64,000 nt of DNA from Catellatospora sp. TT07R-123 (GTDB lineage: Bacteria; Actinomycetota; Actinomycetes; Mycobacteriales; Micromonosporaceae), in NCBI RefSeq assembly GCF_018327705.1, contig NZ_BNEM01000002.1, forward strand, positions 2,976,001 to 3,040,000, given 5' to 3'. A program made the translations under genes and the position numbers. Within the stretch, counting starts at the first letter, position 1, and each line of letters opens with the position of its first letter. Below the pieces are notes generated by a model that was not told the DNA's origin, made no database searches, and saw only the letters and a program-made list of their open reading frames with translations. Shown here piece by piece: positions 9,313 through 17,595 of the stretch.

Positions 9313-9537
9313 CCCAGACTCCTAAGTCCGTGACAGTGTGTTTCTCTGACGTCCTCAATACTGGTCTGCCGAGCGGCTTTCCCCATCCGCAGCAGCGGCG
9401 TATCTTCCCTGGCCGCGACGTACCTAGGCGGGTGCGTACCGGTGTCTAGGTATGCCTACGCGGCGTGACGGCCACCACGTGCGCGACGGCGTACCACACA
9501 CCGGTTCCGGATTGCCGGGACGGGTGCCCGGACGCCC

Positions 9538-10188
9538 TCACCTCGGGGCGGGCTCGTACCGGTGGAAGTGGAGGAACATGTCCACGCCGGTGGTGATGAG
9601 GCCCTCGGTGACCTGCTCCGGCAGCGACGCGCCGTAAGCGCTGTGGATCAGATGCGGGTAGAGCACGAGGGAGTAGAGCTGGATCACGGCGAGGTCGATG
9701 TCGGGCATCCGCAGCCGCCCCTGGGCCACCAGCCGCTCGAACGTCGCCACCAGGGCCGGCCGGGCCCGGTCGGGGCCGTTCTGCCGCCAGGCCTGACCGA
9801 GCTGGGGAAAGCGGCGCACCTCGCTGACGACCAGGTGGCGCAGGGCGAGCATGTCCGGCCGGGTCATCGCGGCGACCCAGGAGCGCGCGGTCCAGACCAG
9901 GCTCTCGCGCAGGTCGTCGGAGCTGTCCAGGCGTGCCTGGGTGCCGGCGACCGCCTCGTCGAGCGCCTGTTCCAGCGCGTCGCCGATGACGGCCTGGAAC
10001 AGGCCTTCCTTGCTGCCGAAGTGGTTGTAGACGGTGACCTTGGAAACCCCGGCCTGGTTGGCGATCAGGTCGATCCCGGCGTCGAAGCCGTGCTGGACGA
10101 AGGCGTCGCGGGCCGCGCGCACGATCGCCTGGCGCTTGCGTTCGGCCCGCTCACCTGCTGGTACGCGGGGGGCCGGGGGCTGGGTCAT
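9538..10188 (-). CDS. TetR/AcrR-family repressor
   Basis: 216 aa. Residues 15-60 form the TetR DNA-binding domain (RQAIVRAARDAFVQHGFD, then GVSKVTVYNHFGSKEGLF). The C-terminal region (RRFPQLGQAW) resembles the AefR-like TetR_C group that often senses hydrophobic compounds. It is divergent from the SRPBCC gene at 10256. The gap between them holds nested palindromes that are the likely operator, so self-regulation and control of the neighbour are inferred. Confidence 0.9.
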   Translation of the reverse strand: MTQPPAPRVPAGERAERKRQAIVRAARDAFVQHGFDAGIDLIANQAGVSKVTVYNHFGSKEGLFQAVIGDALEQALDEAVAGTQARLDSSDDLRESLVWTARSWVAAMTRPDMLALRHLVVSEVRRFPQLGQAWRQNGPDRARPALVATFERLVAQGRLRMPDIDLAVIQLYSLVLYPHLIHSAYGASLPEQVTEGLITTGVDMFLHFHRYEPAPR

Positions 10189-10206
10189 GGCTGGATGCTA
10201 GCAGAG

Positions 10207-10256
10207 TTGAACTGAACCGTTGAGTTCATATGAACTGAACTGTATGGTTCAGTTCA
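10207..10256. promoter_or_regulatory. Probable TetR operator cluster
   Basis: TGAACTGAAC occurs as a direct repeat at 10208-10217 and 10231-10240. The second copy pairs with GTTCAGTTCA at 10247-10256 (10-bp arms, 6-nt spacer). A perfect 12-bp palindrome GTTCATATGAAC lies at 10224-10235. The cluster ends on the first base of the SRPBCC start codon. Confidence 0.7.
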
Positions 10257-10777
10257 TGCACAGTGAGTTCGCGTCCTATCACGAGCACAACGTCACGTAC
10301 TGCCTGGAGCGCATCACGGCGCCCACGGCCGGCTGGAAGACCCTTGTCGCACAGGCCTCAGCGGTGACAGACGCCAGCCCGCAGCAGGTCTGGCGGGTGT
10401 GGAGCGACCTGTCGGGATGGCCGGGCTGGTCGCCGCTGCACACGGCGACGGCGTGGGCCGGCACCCCCGGCTTCGCCGTAGGCGCGCGCTTCGACCAGAC
10501 CCTGGCGCTGGGCTTCCCCGTCGGCACCAAGACCGAGCAGGCCACCCTCGCCGAACTCGAACCCGGGTCCCGGGCCGCCTGGGCCGGCGACTCCGGCGGC
10601 GTCAGGAGCTGCCACTCGTGGCAGTTCACCCCGACGGCCTCCGGCGGGACGCACATCAGCAACGTCGAGGCGCTCACCGGTACGGCGGTCGGCCTGGTGC
10701 GCCCGCTGGTCGCACGGCGCTGGAACAGCATGTTCCAGGGCGCCGTCGACGGCCTCGTCCGCACCGCCACCGCCTGA
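10256..10777 (+). CDS. SRPBCC-fold (START/Bet v1-like) protein
   Basis: 173 aa from the ATG at 10256. The fold begins near residue 30 with KTLVAQASAVTDASPQQVWRVWSDLSGWPGWSPLH, the typical first strand and helix of polyketide-cyclase/dehydrase-like lipid-binding proteins. A late strand (GGTHISNVEAL) and the long C-terminal helix follow. No ribosome site precedes the start, and the operator overlaps it. The message may be leaderless, or the true start may lie further in. It is probably the regulated partner of the divergent TetR gene. The ligand is unknown. Confidence 0.75.
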   Translation: MHSEFASYHEHNVTYCLERITAPTAGWKTLVAQASAVTDASPQQVWRVWSDLSGWPGWSPLHTATAWAGTPGFAVGARFDQTLALGFPVGTKTEQATLAELEPGSRAAWAGDSGGVRSCHSWQFTPTASGGTHISNVEALTGTAVGLVRPLVARRWNSMFQGAVDGLVRTATA

Positions 10778-10831
10778 GACACGGCTGCGGGTGCCGGCCG
10801 GATCGCGCAGAGTCCGGCCGGCACCACGCGG

Positions 10832-12262
10832 TCATGCCACAGCCTGCGCCTGCTTCACCACCGGCCGAAGCCCGTCGCGGCCGGTGCCGCCACCGGTCCG
10901 CTCCCCCGCCCGGCCGCGCGGCCGCAGCCCGAACCAGACGGCGGCCGCGCTGACCAGCGTCACGACCACATCCACGCTCAGCGCGAGGTGGATACCGGCC
11001 AGGCCCTCGCGCTGCGTCGCGGCGATCGCGCCCAGGACGGGGACCCCGATGGTGATGGCCACCAGCTGGGTCATCGAGGTCAGGCCGGTGGCCAACCCCT
11101 GCTCCTCGTTCGGCAGGCCCGAGGTTCCGGTCACCGTGTAGGCCACGATGGCGCTGACATGGCCGAAGAACCCGATGAACAGGGCGGGGACCAGGACCGC
11201 GAGCGCCATCCGGTCGGCACCGGCGAACACCAGCGGGAGGGTCGCCAGACCCTGCACGGCCAGGCCCACGGTGAGGACCTTGCGGCTGCCGAAACGCCCG
11301 ATGGACCGTCCGGCCAGCACCCCGGCGGCCACCGAGGCCAGGCCCGGCACTCCGAAGACCAGACCGGTGACCAGCGGGGAGAAGCCGAGGACATTCTGAA
11401 GGTAGAACGTCAGCAGGAAGATCATGCCGGGCTCCATCGTGAAGATCACGAGTCCGGCGTAGTTGCCCCATTTCACCGTGGGCCGGCTGAGGATGCGCAC
11501 CGAGGCCAGCGGCGCGGGCGAGCGCAGCTCGATCATCCAGAACGCCGCCAGCAGCAGCACACCGGCGACGGCCGCCGGGACGTTCTGCTCGATGACCGCG
11601 TAGATCACGGCCAGCAGGCCGCCGGTCACGGTCACCGCGCCCGGCAGGTCCAGCCTCACCCGGTCGGGCATGACGCTCTCCCTGATCAGGATCGGGGCCA
11701 CCAGCAGGATCGCCACCGCCACCGGGACGTTGAGGAAGAACGCGGCCCGCCAGCCCAGCAGGCTGACCAGGGTGCCGCCGGCCAGCGCGCCGACGGTGAA
11801 ACCGCCCGAGAGCAGCGCGCCGTTGAGACCGAGCACGCGCTCGCGCGCACCGCCCTCGGCGAACGTGCTCGTGAGCAGGGACAACGAGGCGGGGATGGCC
11901 ATCGCGGTGGCGAAGCCCTGCAGCACGCGGGCGGTCAGCAGCGTCTCGGGGCCGGTGGCGAACCCGCCCAGCAGCGAGGCCCCGGTGAGCAGGACCATCC
12001 CGGCCAGGAACATCCGGCGGCGGCCGAACAGGTCCGCCATCCGGCCGAACAGCAGGGTGAAGCCGACCGCGGGCAGCGCGTACGCGGAGACGATCCAGGG
12101 GAGGTCGGCCGCCGCCAGCCCGACGCCGGCCGCGACGTCGGGCAGCGCGACATTCAGGATCGAGAAGTCGACCGACAGCATGAACCCGGCACCGAGCAGG
12201 ACGAACAGGATCAGCCGCTGCCGGGTGCCGAACGATGCGGACGGTTGTGGATCGGTGGTCAT
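10832..12262 (-). CDS. MFS drug exporter, DHA2 (EmrB/QacA) type
   Basis: 476 aa with about 14 hydrophobic segments. Motif A appears as GRMADLFGRRRMF near residue 75. The first helix carries the DHA2-typical FMLSVDFSILNVALPDVA. It is a proton-driven efflux pump of the inner membrane; the substrate is not predictable. AAGGAA precedes the ATG at 12262. The TetR repressor lies nearby but is separated by the SRPBCC gene, and the exporter has its own upstream region, so control by that TetR protein is uncertain. Confidence 0.9.
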   Translation of the reverse strand: MTTDPQPSASFGTRQRLILFVLLGAGFMLSVDFSILNVALPDVAAGVGLAAADLPWIVSAYALPAVGFTLLFGRMADLFGRRRMFLAGMVLLTGASLLGGFATGPETLLTARVLQGFATAMAIPASLSLLTSTFAEGGARERVLGLNGALLSGGFTVGALAGGTLVSLLGWRAAFFLNVPVAVAILLVAPILIRESVMPDRVRLDLPGAVTVTGGLLAVIYAVIEQNVPAAVAGVLLLAAFWMIELRSPAPLASVRILSRPTVKWGNYAGLVIFTMEPGMIFLLTFYLQNVLGFSPLVTGLVFGVPGLASVAAGVLAGRSIGRFGSRKVLTVGLAVQGLATLPLVFAGADRMALAVLVPALFIGFFGHVSAIVAYTVTGTSGLPNEEQGLATGLTSMTQLVAITIGVPVLGAIAATQREGLAGIHLALSVDVVVTLVSAAAVWFGLRPRGRAGERTGGGTGRDGLRPVVKQAQAVA

Positions 12263-12394
12263 GCGGATTCCTTCGTTCGATGAGCCTGTCTGCGGGCGCA
12301 GGGCAGCACGCCGTCCGGCTGAGCCGGACGGCGTGTCTCTGCGGGTTGTCGGGATCTCGTACCGATCCCAGGAGATGGCGGCTGATGCCGCCGG

Positions 12395-12745
12395 TCAGGG
12401 AGAATCCTGCTCCGGCGTCTCGGCGGCCTGCTTGATGTTCGCCAACCGCCGGTCCCAGGCGGACGCGAGCGCGGTCATCCACCGCGCGGTCGCGTTCAGC
12501 GCCACCGACCGCACCGCGTATCGCACCTCGCGGCCGACCCTGTTTCCGGACACCAGCCCGGCCGTCTCCAGGACGGTGAGGTGCTTGACCACCGCCTGGC
12601 GCGAGACGGGAAGCTCTTCGGCGAGCGTCGTCGCGGTGGCCTCGCCCCGGGCGGCGAGGAGATCGAGCAGCTGGCGCCGGGTCGGGTCGGCCAGTGCGGC
12701 CAGGACGCTGTCCACGGGCTCGGCGTCGGGGCCCTCCTGCGTCAC
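12395..12745 (-). CDS. ArsR-family HTH regulator
   Basis: 116 aa winged-helix protein: LADPTRRQLLDLLAARGE, then TTLAEELPVSRQAVVKHLTVLETAGLV, the standard ArsR recognition helix region. There is no obvious metal-binding ELCVCDL-type Cys motif, so it probably does not sense metal. It starts inside the last codons of the SRPBCC gene (4-nt overlap) and is therefore translated with it. ArsR-AHSA1 pairs of this kind are common in actinobacteria. It probably represses its own operon through the GTGCAACC palindromes upstream. Confidence 0.9.
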   Translation of the reverse strand: MTQEGPDAEPVDSVLAALADPTRRQLLDLLAARGEATATTLAEELPVSRQAVVKHLTVLETAGLVSGNRVGREVRYAVRSVALNATARWMTALASAWDRRLANIKQAAETPEQDSP

Positions 12746-13188
12746 ACGGACGCCTCTTCGGCGCGCTTGCGCAGGTCGGCGAGGACCTGCGGCCAGCCGT
12801 CAGTGTTGTTCTTCATCGCCTGGCCGCGCACCTGCTCGGATGCGGCCAGCGACGCGAACCCGCTCTCGACGACGCGCAGGCGCGTCTTGTCGCCCTCCGG
12901 GATCAGCGTGAACTCCACCAGCGTGCTGTTGTCCTCGCCCAGCTCCTCGCCGGGGAAGGCGCTGGCCCAGCGGTAGGCCAGGTAGGTCGGTGCCTCGACC
13001 TTCTCCACCCGCACCGGGAACTCGCCGTACTCGGAGTTCTTGGCCACCATCGACTCGCCCTCGCGGGCCACGGTGCCGGGCAGGCTCGCCGCGTCGGCCA
13101 CCCAGAACCCGGGCTGGGCCACCAGCGACCAGACCCGCTCCAGGGACGCCTCGATCAGGGTCTCGCGCTCGATTCGGTCGTCACTCAT
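12742..13188 (-). CDS. SRPBCC (AHSA1-like) protein
   Basis: 148 aa. It has the AHSA1 pattern: an initial IERETLIEASLERVWSLVAQPGFW, the core YLAYRWASAFPGEE, a strand STLVEFTLIPEGDKTRLRVVESGF, and a final helix GWPQVLADLRKRAE. Proteins of this class form a hydrophobic cavity and pair with ArsR repressors. It is the first gene of the two-gene operon, with two palindromic operators 30-85 nt upstream of its ATG. Confidence 0.88.
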   Translation of the reverse strand: MSDDRIERETLIEASLERVWSLVAQPGFWVADAASLPGTVAREGESMVAKNSEYGEFPVRVEKVEAPTYLAYRWASAFPGEELGEDNSTLVEFTLIPEGDKTRLRVVESGFASLAASEQVRGQAMKNNTDGWPQVLADLRKRAEEASV

Positions 13189-13217
13189 CAGGTACTCCTC
13201 GGGTCATCGCTACCATC

Positions 13218-13272
13218 GTGCAACCCTATGGTTGCACATGGCCGACGGGAGGTGCAACCCAAAGGTTGCACC
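13218..13272. promoter_or_regulatory. Two perfect palindromic operators (ArsR operon)
   Basis: GTGCAACC-4 nt-GGTTGCAC at 13218-13237 and GGTGCAACC-4 nt-GGTTGCACC at 13251-13272 share the same half-site, spaced about three helical turns apart. They sit directly upstream of the SRPBCC-ArsR operon on the minus strand. Confidence 0.8.
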
Positions 13273-13303
13273 TCGATCCGGAAGTCCGTCTCAGCCGTAC
13301 GGA

Positions 13304-13534
13304 TCAGTCGGTGAGAAGGTTCGTCAGGCGGCCGGCGAACAGCTGCGCCTCGATGTCGCTCACCTCGTTGCCCAGCTCGTGGACGAGCATCTGCTTGGTG
13401 CACAGCACCCTGTCCTGCTCCCGGACCTCGGCCCTGGGGATCACCACGACCTCGTCGTCGACCACGGCCAGGACCGGATCGACGTCCCGGGACCTCGCGA
13501 GCACCCGCACCTCGTTCGCCGTCACCGTAGTCAT
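13304..13534 (-). CDS. Small hypothetical protein (76 aa)
   Basis: Acidic, soluble protein with no signal peptide or membrane segment. It has a strand-rich first half (VLAVVDDEVVVIPRAEV) and a helical second half. No recognised family. The start has only a weak ribosome site. A palindrome at 13565-13582 lies about 30 nt upstream and may control it. Codon use fits the neighbours. Confidence 0.6.
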   Translation of the reverse strand: MTTVTANEVRVLARSRDVDPVLAVVDDEVVVIPRAEVREQDRVLCTKQMLVHELGNEVSDIEAQLFAGRLTNLLTD

Positions 13535-13564
13535 GTATTCACGTTACCGACGGTTCACCGCCAA

Positions 13565-13582
13565 ACAGGTACAAATACCTGT
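13565..13582. promoter_or_regulatory. Palindromic site upstream of the 76-aa gene
   Basis: ACAGGTA-caaa-TACCTGT, a perfect 7-bp inverted repeat in an AT-richer patch about 30 nt before the start at 13534. It is a likely operator; the regulator is unknown. Confidence 0.45.
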
Positions 13583-13632
13583 ACCTCGTGGTCCCGCCTC
13601 TGACCTGCCGCATTCGGCCGGCAGAAATCGAA

Positions 13633-13665
13633 GCAGCCCGCCGGCGGGGATCGCCGACGGGCTGC
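13633..13665 (-). terminator. Hairpin downstream of the LamG-like gene
   Basis: 8-bp GC stem (13633-13640 with 13658-13665) about 30 nt past the stop at 13697. Confidence 0.45.
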
Positions 13666-13696
13666 CGACCGCGTCTGCGGCGGAGGTCTGACCGGA

Positions 13697-14521
13697 TCAG
13701 GTGGCCGGTGTCCACAGGCGGGCGTTGCGGAAGACGGTCTCCCCCACGCCGGACGCGCCGCTCGGCGCCGCGCCGCCGTCGGTGAGCACGCTCACGGTTC
13801 CGCTGGTCAGCGTCTTGTCGGTGACCGACTTCAGCTTCTTGCCGTCGAAGTACACGGTCAGCACGTCGCCGACCGCCGTGACGGCGAGCTTGTGCGCGGC
13901 CTTCACGTCCGGCTCCGGCACGTTGACGTCGAGCAGGTCCTCCGGGCCGTGGTTCTTGCCGTCGATCCCGTAGTTCAGCCAGATGTGCCCGCTGCGCCCC
14001 ACCTCGACGTAGTAGCCGGTGCCGCCGCCGTTGCAGCGGAAGAGCAGCCCGGCGACCCGGGCCGTGCCGAACTCGAACTCCACCTCGTACGTGAAGTCGG
14101 AGGCCGACGTCGAGGAGTGGCACTGGTGGTAGTAGTTCGTCGCCTTGGCGTGCAGGCCCTTGCCGTCGAAGACGCAGGTGCCCGAATTCGGGTCGCCGTT
14201 GGACCAGATCCCGCTGTCACTGGTCAGCGCGTCGTTCATGGCCAGCCGGGAGTGCTCCGGCAGGTAGGGGTTGACTACCGCGTCAACGACAGGGGACAGC
14301 TCAGGCGATGGAGACGGCAACGGGGACGGCGACGGGGACGGAGATGGGGTGGGAGACGGCGGCGGAGTGGGACCGCCATTCACGTTGAAGATCCAACCAA
14401 ACACCGCCGTCGCGAAGGCGACCACGACACCGCTGACGATCAGCGTTCGGAGGGTGTGGTCCTTCGTTGGCTTGTCCGTGCTGTCCTTGTCTGGCTTGCC
14501 GGTGTTGCCCTCTTCTGCCAT
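13697..14521 (-). CDS. Membrane-anchored protein with extracellular LamG/ConA-like domain
   Basis: 274 aa from the ATG at 14521 (GGGAG 7 nt upstream). It has a charged cytoplasmic head of ~25 residues, one membrane helix (LIVSGVVVAFATAVFGWIF) and a Pro/Ser linker with repeated PSPSP units. The outer domain of ~190 residues is a beta-sandwich: FTYEVEFEFGTARVAGLLFRC, then GYYVEVGRSG, then VYFDGKKLKSV, typical of LamG or 3-keto-disaccharide-hydrolase-like folds. Such domains bind carbohydrates. No enzyme signature is visible. Confidence 0.7.
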   Translation of the reverse strand: MAEEGNTGKPDKDSTDKPTKDHTLRTLIVSGVVVAFATAVFGWIFNVNGGPTPPPSPTPSPSPSPSPLPSPSPELSPVVDAVVNPYLPEHSRLAMNDALTSDSGIWSNGDPNSGTCVFDGKGLHAKATNYYHQCHSSTSASDFTYEVEFEFGTARVAGLLFRCNGGGTGYYVEVGRSGHIWLNYGIDGKNHGPEDLLDVNVPEPDVKAAHKLAVTAVGDVLTVYFDGKKLKSVTDKTLTSGTVSVLTDGGAAPSGASGVGETVFRNARLWTPAT

Positions 14522-14670
14522 CACGCGACTCCCGTCAACGGCACCCCGTGGTGCACACACGGAATGTATGAGTCGCGATCGCACGATGTGATCGGCCGAT
14601 CAGCCGCACGATCCGGGCCTGCGGTTGCTCGGACCGCCGAAATCGCGATGGGCACGTCGCCCGATCCTCT

Positions 14671-14701
14671 GCCGCCGCCCGTCGATGAGACGGACGGCGG
14701 C
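14671..14701 (-). terminator. Hairpin terminator
   Basis: 13-bp inverted repeat with one mismatch (14671-14683 with 14689-14701), 25 nt past the stop of the secreted beta-sandwich gene. Confidence 0.6.
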
Positions 14702-14725
14702 AGCGGGACCTTCAGCGATGGACGA

Positions 14726-16324
14726 TCAGTTGTCGGTGACGGTCAGTTGCAGCGGGCCGTTGGGCATAGGCTGCCCGAACGGGCCGTACGCCGACCGCAG
14801 GCGGCTCTCGTCGTACAGCTCGAAGCCGTACGTGTAGACGCCGGGGGCGATGTCGTAGGGCAGGTAACCGTAGATGGTCATGTACCCGTCGGCGTCGACG
14901 CCGTTGCCGCCGAACTGCTGGGCGACCGTGTTGCCCGCGGTGTCGTACAGGTAGAGCGAGTAGCCGTTCGCCGGTGCCAGCGGCGCGACGACCTTCACCT
15001 TCACCACCGGCCACAGGCTGCCCGCCTGGCTGCGGGCGACCGTGGTCGGCGTCAGGGTCGCCTCGGTCGCCGTCGGCGGGGTCGTGTTGGGCAGCTGCCG
15101 GATCCGCAGCCCCGTGGCCGGAGCCTCGTACGCGGCGCCGTAGACGGCCACCCGGCCGGCGCCGTCCTTGACGACCAGGCCGTTGAGGTCGCACCACGGC
15201 GTACCGTGGGTGAACCGCACCGGGATCGTCACGACCCCGGCCGAGCTCACCGTCGGCGTGGTGGTCGTCTGGGTGCAGCCCCAGTTGATGAAGTCGGCGA
15301 CGACCTCGGTCACGCCGCCCTGCGCCCCGCTGACGGTGAAGCTCAGCGTGGTGATCGTGTCCCCGGCCCAGTTGTTGACCGGGTTCGGCGTCGCGGTGAA
15401 GCCGGTCGCCCGCACCGTCTCGTTCGAGGTGACGGTGACGGCGGGGGTCTCCGGGGTGGTCAGCGTGGTGCTGTTGCCGACGTTGTCGACCAGGGTGAGC
15501 CCGGTGACGGTCCACCGGCCCGACGCCGTACCCGCCGGGAACCTCACCTCGATGCCGCAGTTGGTGTAGTTCACGTCGCCGCCGGTGTACGGCCCGCAGC
15601 GCGGGTCGCGCACGAACCAGGCCGACTCGAAGGCGGTGTCGAGCTTCTGCCCGCCCGGACCGGTCAGCCGCAGCGTGCCCTTCCAGAAGCCCGCCTGCGT
15701 GTCCTGTAGCGACGCGTAGTAGCGCAGGTAGCCGACCTGGTCCTTGACGTAGACGTACGGCCGCTCGTTGTTGATCGGCTCCTGGTAGAACTGGGTGAAG
15801 CTCGGCGCCGTCGAGTCGGCCAGGGTGGTGGCCTTCAGCGTCGCCGCGCCCAGCGCGGTGCCGGTGACCGTCGTGGAGTGACCGAGCTCGTCGGAGAGGG
15901 CGACCTCCGCGACCGCCCACAGCGCCTGCTTGGTCCTGCCGAACTTCGGCACCACGAAGTCGTACTGGTACGTCGACTCCTGCGGCGTGCCCGACAGCCA
16001 GCGGGCCTTGGTGTACCACTGCTCGTTGTAGCGGAAGTCGACCTCGTAGAGCTGGCCGAGCCGCTTGCCGGCGCTGTCGACCATGTACAGCTTGAGCAGG
16101 CCGTTGAGGTCCGTGGCTGCGGTGTCGGTGTTGCGGACCGTCCACTTCAGCGCGACCACGGCGTCGCCGTTGCGGGCGTCGACGTGGTTGGCGGCGAAGT
16201 TGATGGATCTGAGGCAGAGCGGGTTGCCTGCCTGCGCTGACGCGGGCGCGGCGATGCCAACGACCGCGACCGATGTCGCGACCGCCAGGACGCATGCCGC
16301 CCGGCGAATCCACATTGATGACAT
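14726..16324 (-). CDS. Secreted multi-domain beta-sandwich protein
   Basis: 532 aa from the ATG at 16324; an alternative start at 16351 adds 9 residues, and neither has a good ribosome site. A signal peptide (WIRRAACVLAVATSVAVVG, then ASAQA) is followed by several Ig-like or bacterial-repeat beta domains. The repeated phrases SFTQFYQEPINN, GLTLVDNVGNSTTL and LRIRQLPNTTPPTATEATLTPTTV suggest three to four modules. Scattered cysteines (LCLR, PRCGP, TNCGIE, WGCTQ, PWCDL) could form disulfides. No catalytic motif is seen. It is likely a cell-surface or matrix protein. Confidence 0.65.
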   Translation of the reverse strand: MSSMWIRRAACVLAVATSVAVVGIAAPASAQAGNPLCLRSINFAANHVDARNGDAVVALKWTVRNTDTAATDLNGLLKLYMVDSAGKRLGQLYEVDFRYNEQWYTKARWLSGTPQESTYQYDFVVPKFGRTKQALWAVAEVALSDELGHSTTVTGTALGAATLKATTLADSTAPSFTQFYQEPINNERPYVYVKDQVGYLRYYASLQDTQAGFWKGTLRLTGPGGQKLDTAFESAWFVRDPRCGPYTGGDVNYTNCGIEVRFPAGTASGRWTVTGLTLVDNVGNSTTLTTPETPAVTVTSNETVRATGFTATPNPVNNWAGDTITTLSFTVSGAQGGVTEVVADFINWGCTQTTTTPTVSSAGVVTIPVRFTHGTPWCDLNGLVVKDGAGRVAVYGAAYEAPATGLRIRQLPNTTPPTATEATLTPTTVARSQAGSLWPVVKVKVVAPLAPANGYSLYLYDTAGNTVAQQFGGNGVDADGYMTIYGYLPYDIAPGVYTYGFELYDESRLRSAYGPFGQPMPNGPLQLTVTDN

Positions 16325-16467
16325 ACGATCGTGTATAACAACCGCCCGCAAACGCGGCGAGCGAGTTTCACCATTCCTTCACAGGTCAGGCGACATCTCC
16401 GTTGCCGACCGTCGATACTTTCAGGCAGAGCCGTCGATCCGTTAAGCCCAACCGGCGCACGTGGCAG

Positions 16468-16932
16468 TCATCGTCGCTTCGCCCCGGATGGCCAAAGGAC
16501 TCGCACCGGCACGCCGAGCACGCGGGCGCGGACGACGACGTCGGCGGTGCCGCCATTGCCGGCGGGGTCGGAGCCGTCCCAGATCGCGATGAGCAGGTCT
16601 GCGCCGCGAAGGAGTTCCTCAGCGCCCGCGGTCCACGCCTGCGCTGGTGTGGGGTAGAGCGGGAGGTGATCCACCGCGGCGGCTCGAGCCAGGAGGGCGG
16701 CGAAGGGTTCCTGGTCGAAGTGGCGGTGCTCGGGTTGAACGGCGATGGCCTCAAGCCGTCCGCCGAGGTCGAGCACGGCGTGGGCGAAAAGCTGGTCGGG
16801 TCCGTCTGCCAGCAGGGACACTCCGACGAGTGCCGGGGTGGCGTGCTGGGCCAGTTCGTCGCGTAGCGCCAGGTCGACGAGGGTGAGGGTGTCGACCGGG
16901 AGTTTGGTGTGGCCGGTGATGGCGATACGCAT
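16468..16932 (-). CDS. SLOG/Rossmann-fold nucleotide-binding protein
   Basis: 154 aa. The N-terminus RIAITGHTKLP is the SLOG-type start (compare ITGHR in YpsA/DprA/LOG relatives). GVSLLADGPDQLFAHAVLDLGGRLEAIAVQPE gives the second strand and a GxDQLxA-like loop, and LLIAIWDGSDPAGNGGTADVV is the conserved phosphate-binding G-rich segment. SLOG proteins bind nucleotides or NAD-like ligands and appear both in metabolism and in conflict systems. It stands alone here. The ATG at 16932 is preferred to the GTG at 16941. Confidence 0.65.
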   Translation of the reverse strand: MRIAITGHTKLPVDTLTLVDLALRDELAQHATPALVGVSLLADGPDQLFAHAVLDLGGRLEAIAVQPEHRHFDQEPFAALLARAAAVDHLPLYPTPAQAWTAGAEELLRGADLLIAIWDGSDPAGNGGTADVVVRARVLGVPVRVLWPSGAKRR

Positions 16933-16969
16933 CCCGGTCACGTTAACGGGTCGGGCGGATCGAGAGGGG

Positions 16970-17347
16970 TCATGCCGAGGCGCAGCGCGAGCTGGCGTAG
17001 TTCGTCGTGGCCTCCGGCACGTGACTGCCTGCCCTCAGGGTGCCCTTCGGGCGCGGGTGGCTTCGCTGGCGTTCTGGAGGCTCAGGTCCGGTGATGTTCT
17101 CGGGCGGATACCAGATGCCCCGCCAGACGGACACACCGAGCGGCCTGCCGAGGGGCACGGTGCCAGGCCGGAAGTCTGTCAGATCTGGATTCTCGACGAT
17201 CTTCGTCATGGGCGGCACAGGTGTTCCGTACCGGCATCGGACGATCTCCAGGCAGTCATCGAGGTCTCGGCCAGTCACACCCACCACCGGCGGCCAGCCG
17301 CGCGGATAGATCCCGGAGATGTCGAAATGAAGCCAATACCTGCACAT
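16970..17347 (-). CDS. Hypothetical protein (125 aa)
   Basis: Read from the ATG at 17347 (AGGA just upstream). The first ~85 residues look like a real conserved domain: MCRYWLHFDISGIYPRG, then VVGVTGRDLDDCLEIV, then GVSVWRGIWYPPENITGP. The last ~35 residues are Pro/Arg/Ser-rich and may be a read-through after a lost stop. I know of similar unnamed actinobacterial proteins but no function. It is divergent from the secreted protein at 17596. Confidence 0.5.
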   Translation of the reverse strand: MCRYWLHFDISGIYPRGWPPVVGVTGRDLDDCLEIVRCRYGTPVPPMTKIVENPDLTDFRPGTVPLGRPLGVSVWRGIWYPPENITGPEPPERQRSHPRPKGTLRAGSHVPEATTNYASSRCASA

Positions 17348-17595
17348 GTGTCCTGCCGCCTTCCGCCACCGCAGGAGGGTACCGGCAGACATGGAGGGAA
17401 TCTGTTCGGGCGCAGCCCCGGTTTCGAAGACCGCCCAGAGTCGACCGGGATGCCCGAAACGCTGAGTCGGCGTCGTCGGACAGCTGGCCGCCGAGAGATC
17501 GTGGTGTGGGTATCCGATCAGGAGGCCCACCAGCAACATTAGGTACTGGCCGCACCTCGTTGCCGCTACACAGGCGCCCGACGACGCTCATCCGC

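Noticed and set aside
14712-16313. 533-codon Gly/Arg-rich frame opposite or out of frame to the secreted protein
   Set aside because: High-GC frame artefact; the 14726-16324 frame has the signal peptide and coherent beta-domain pattern.
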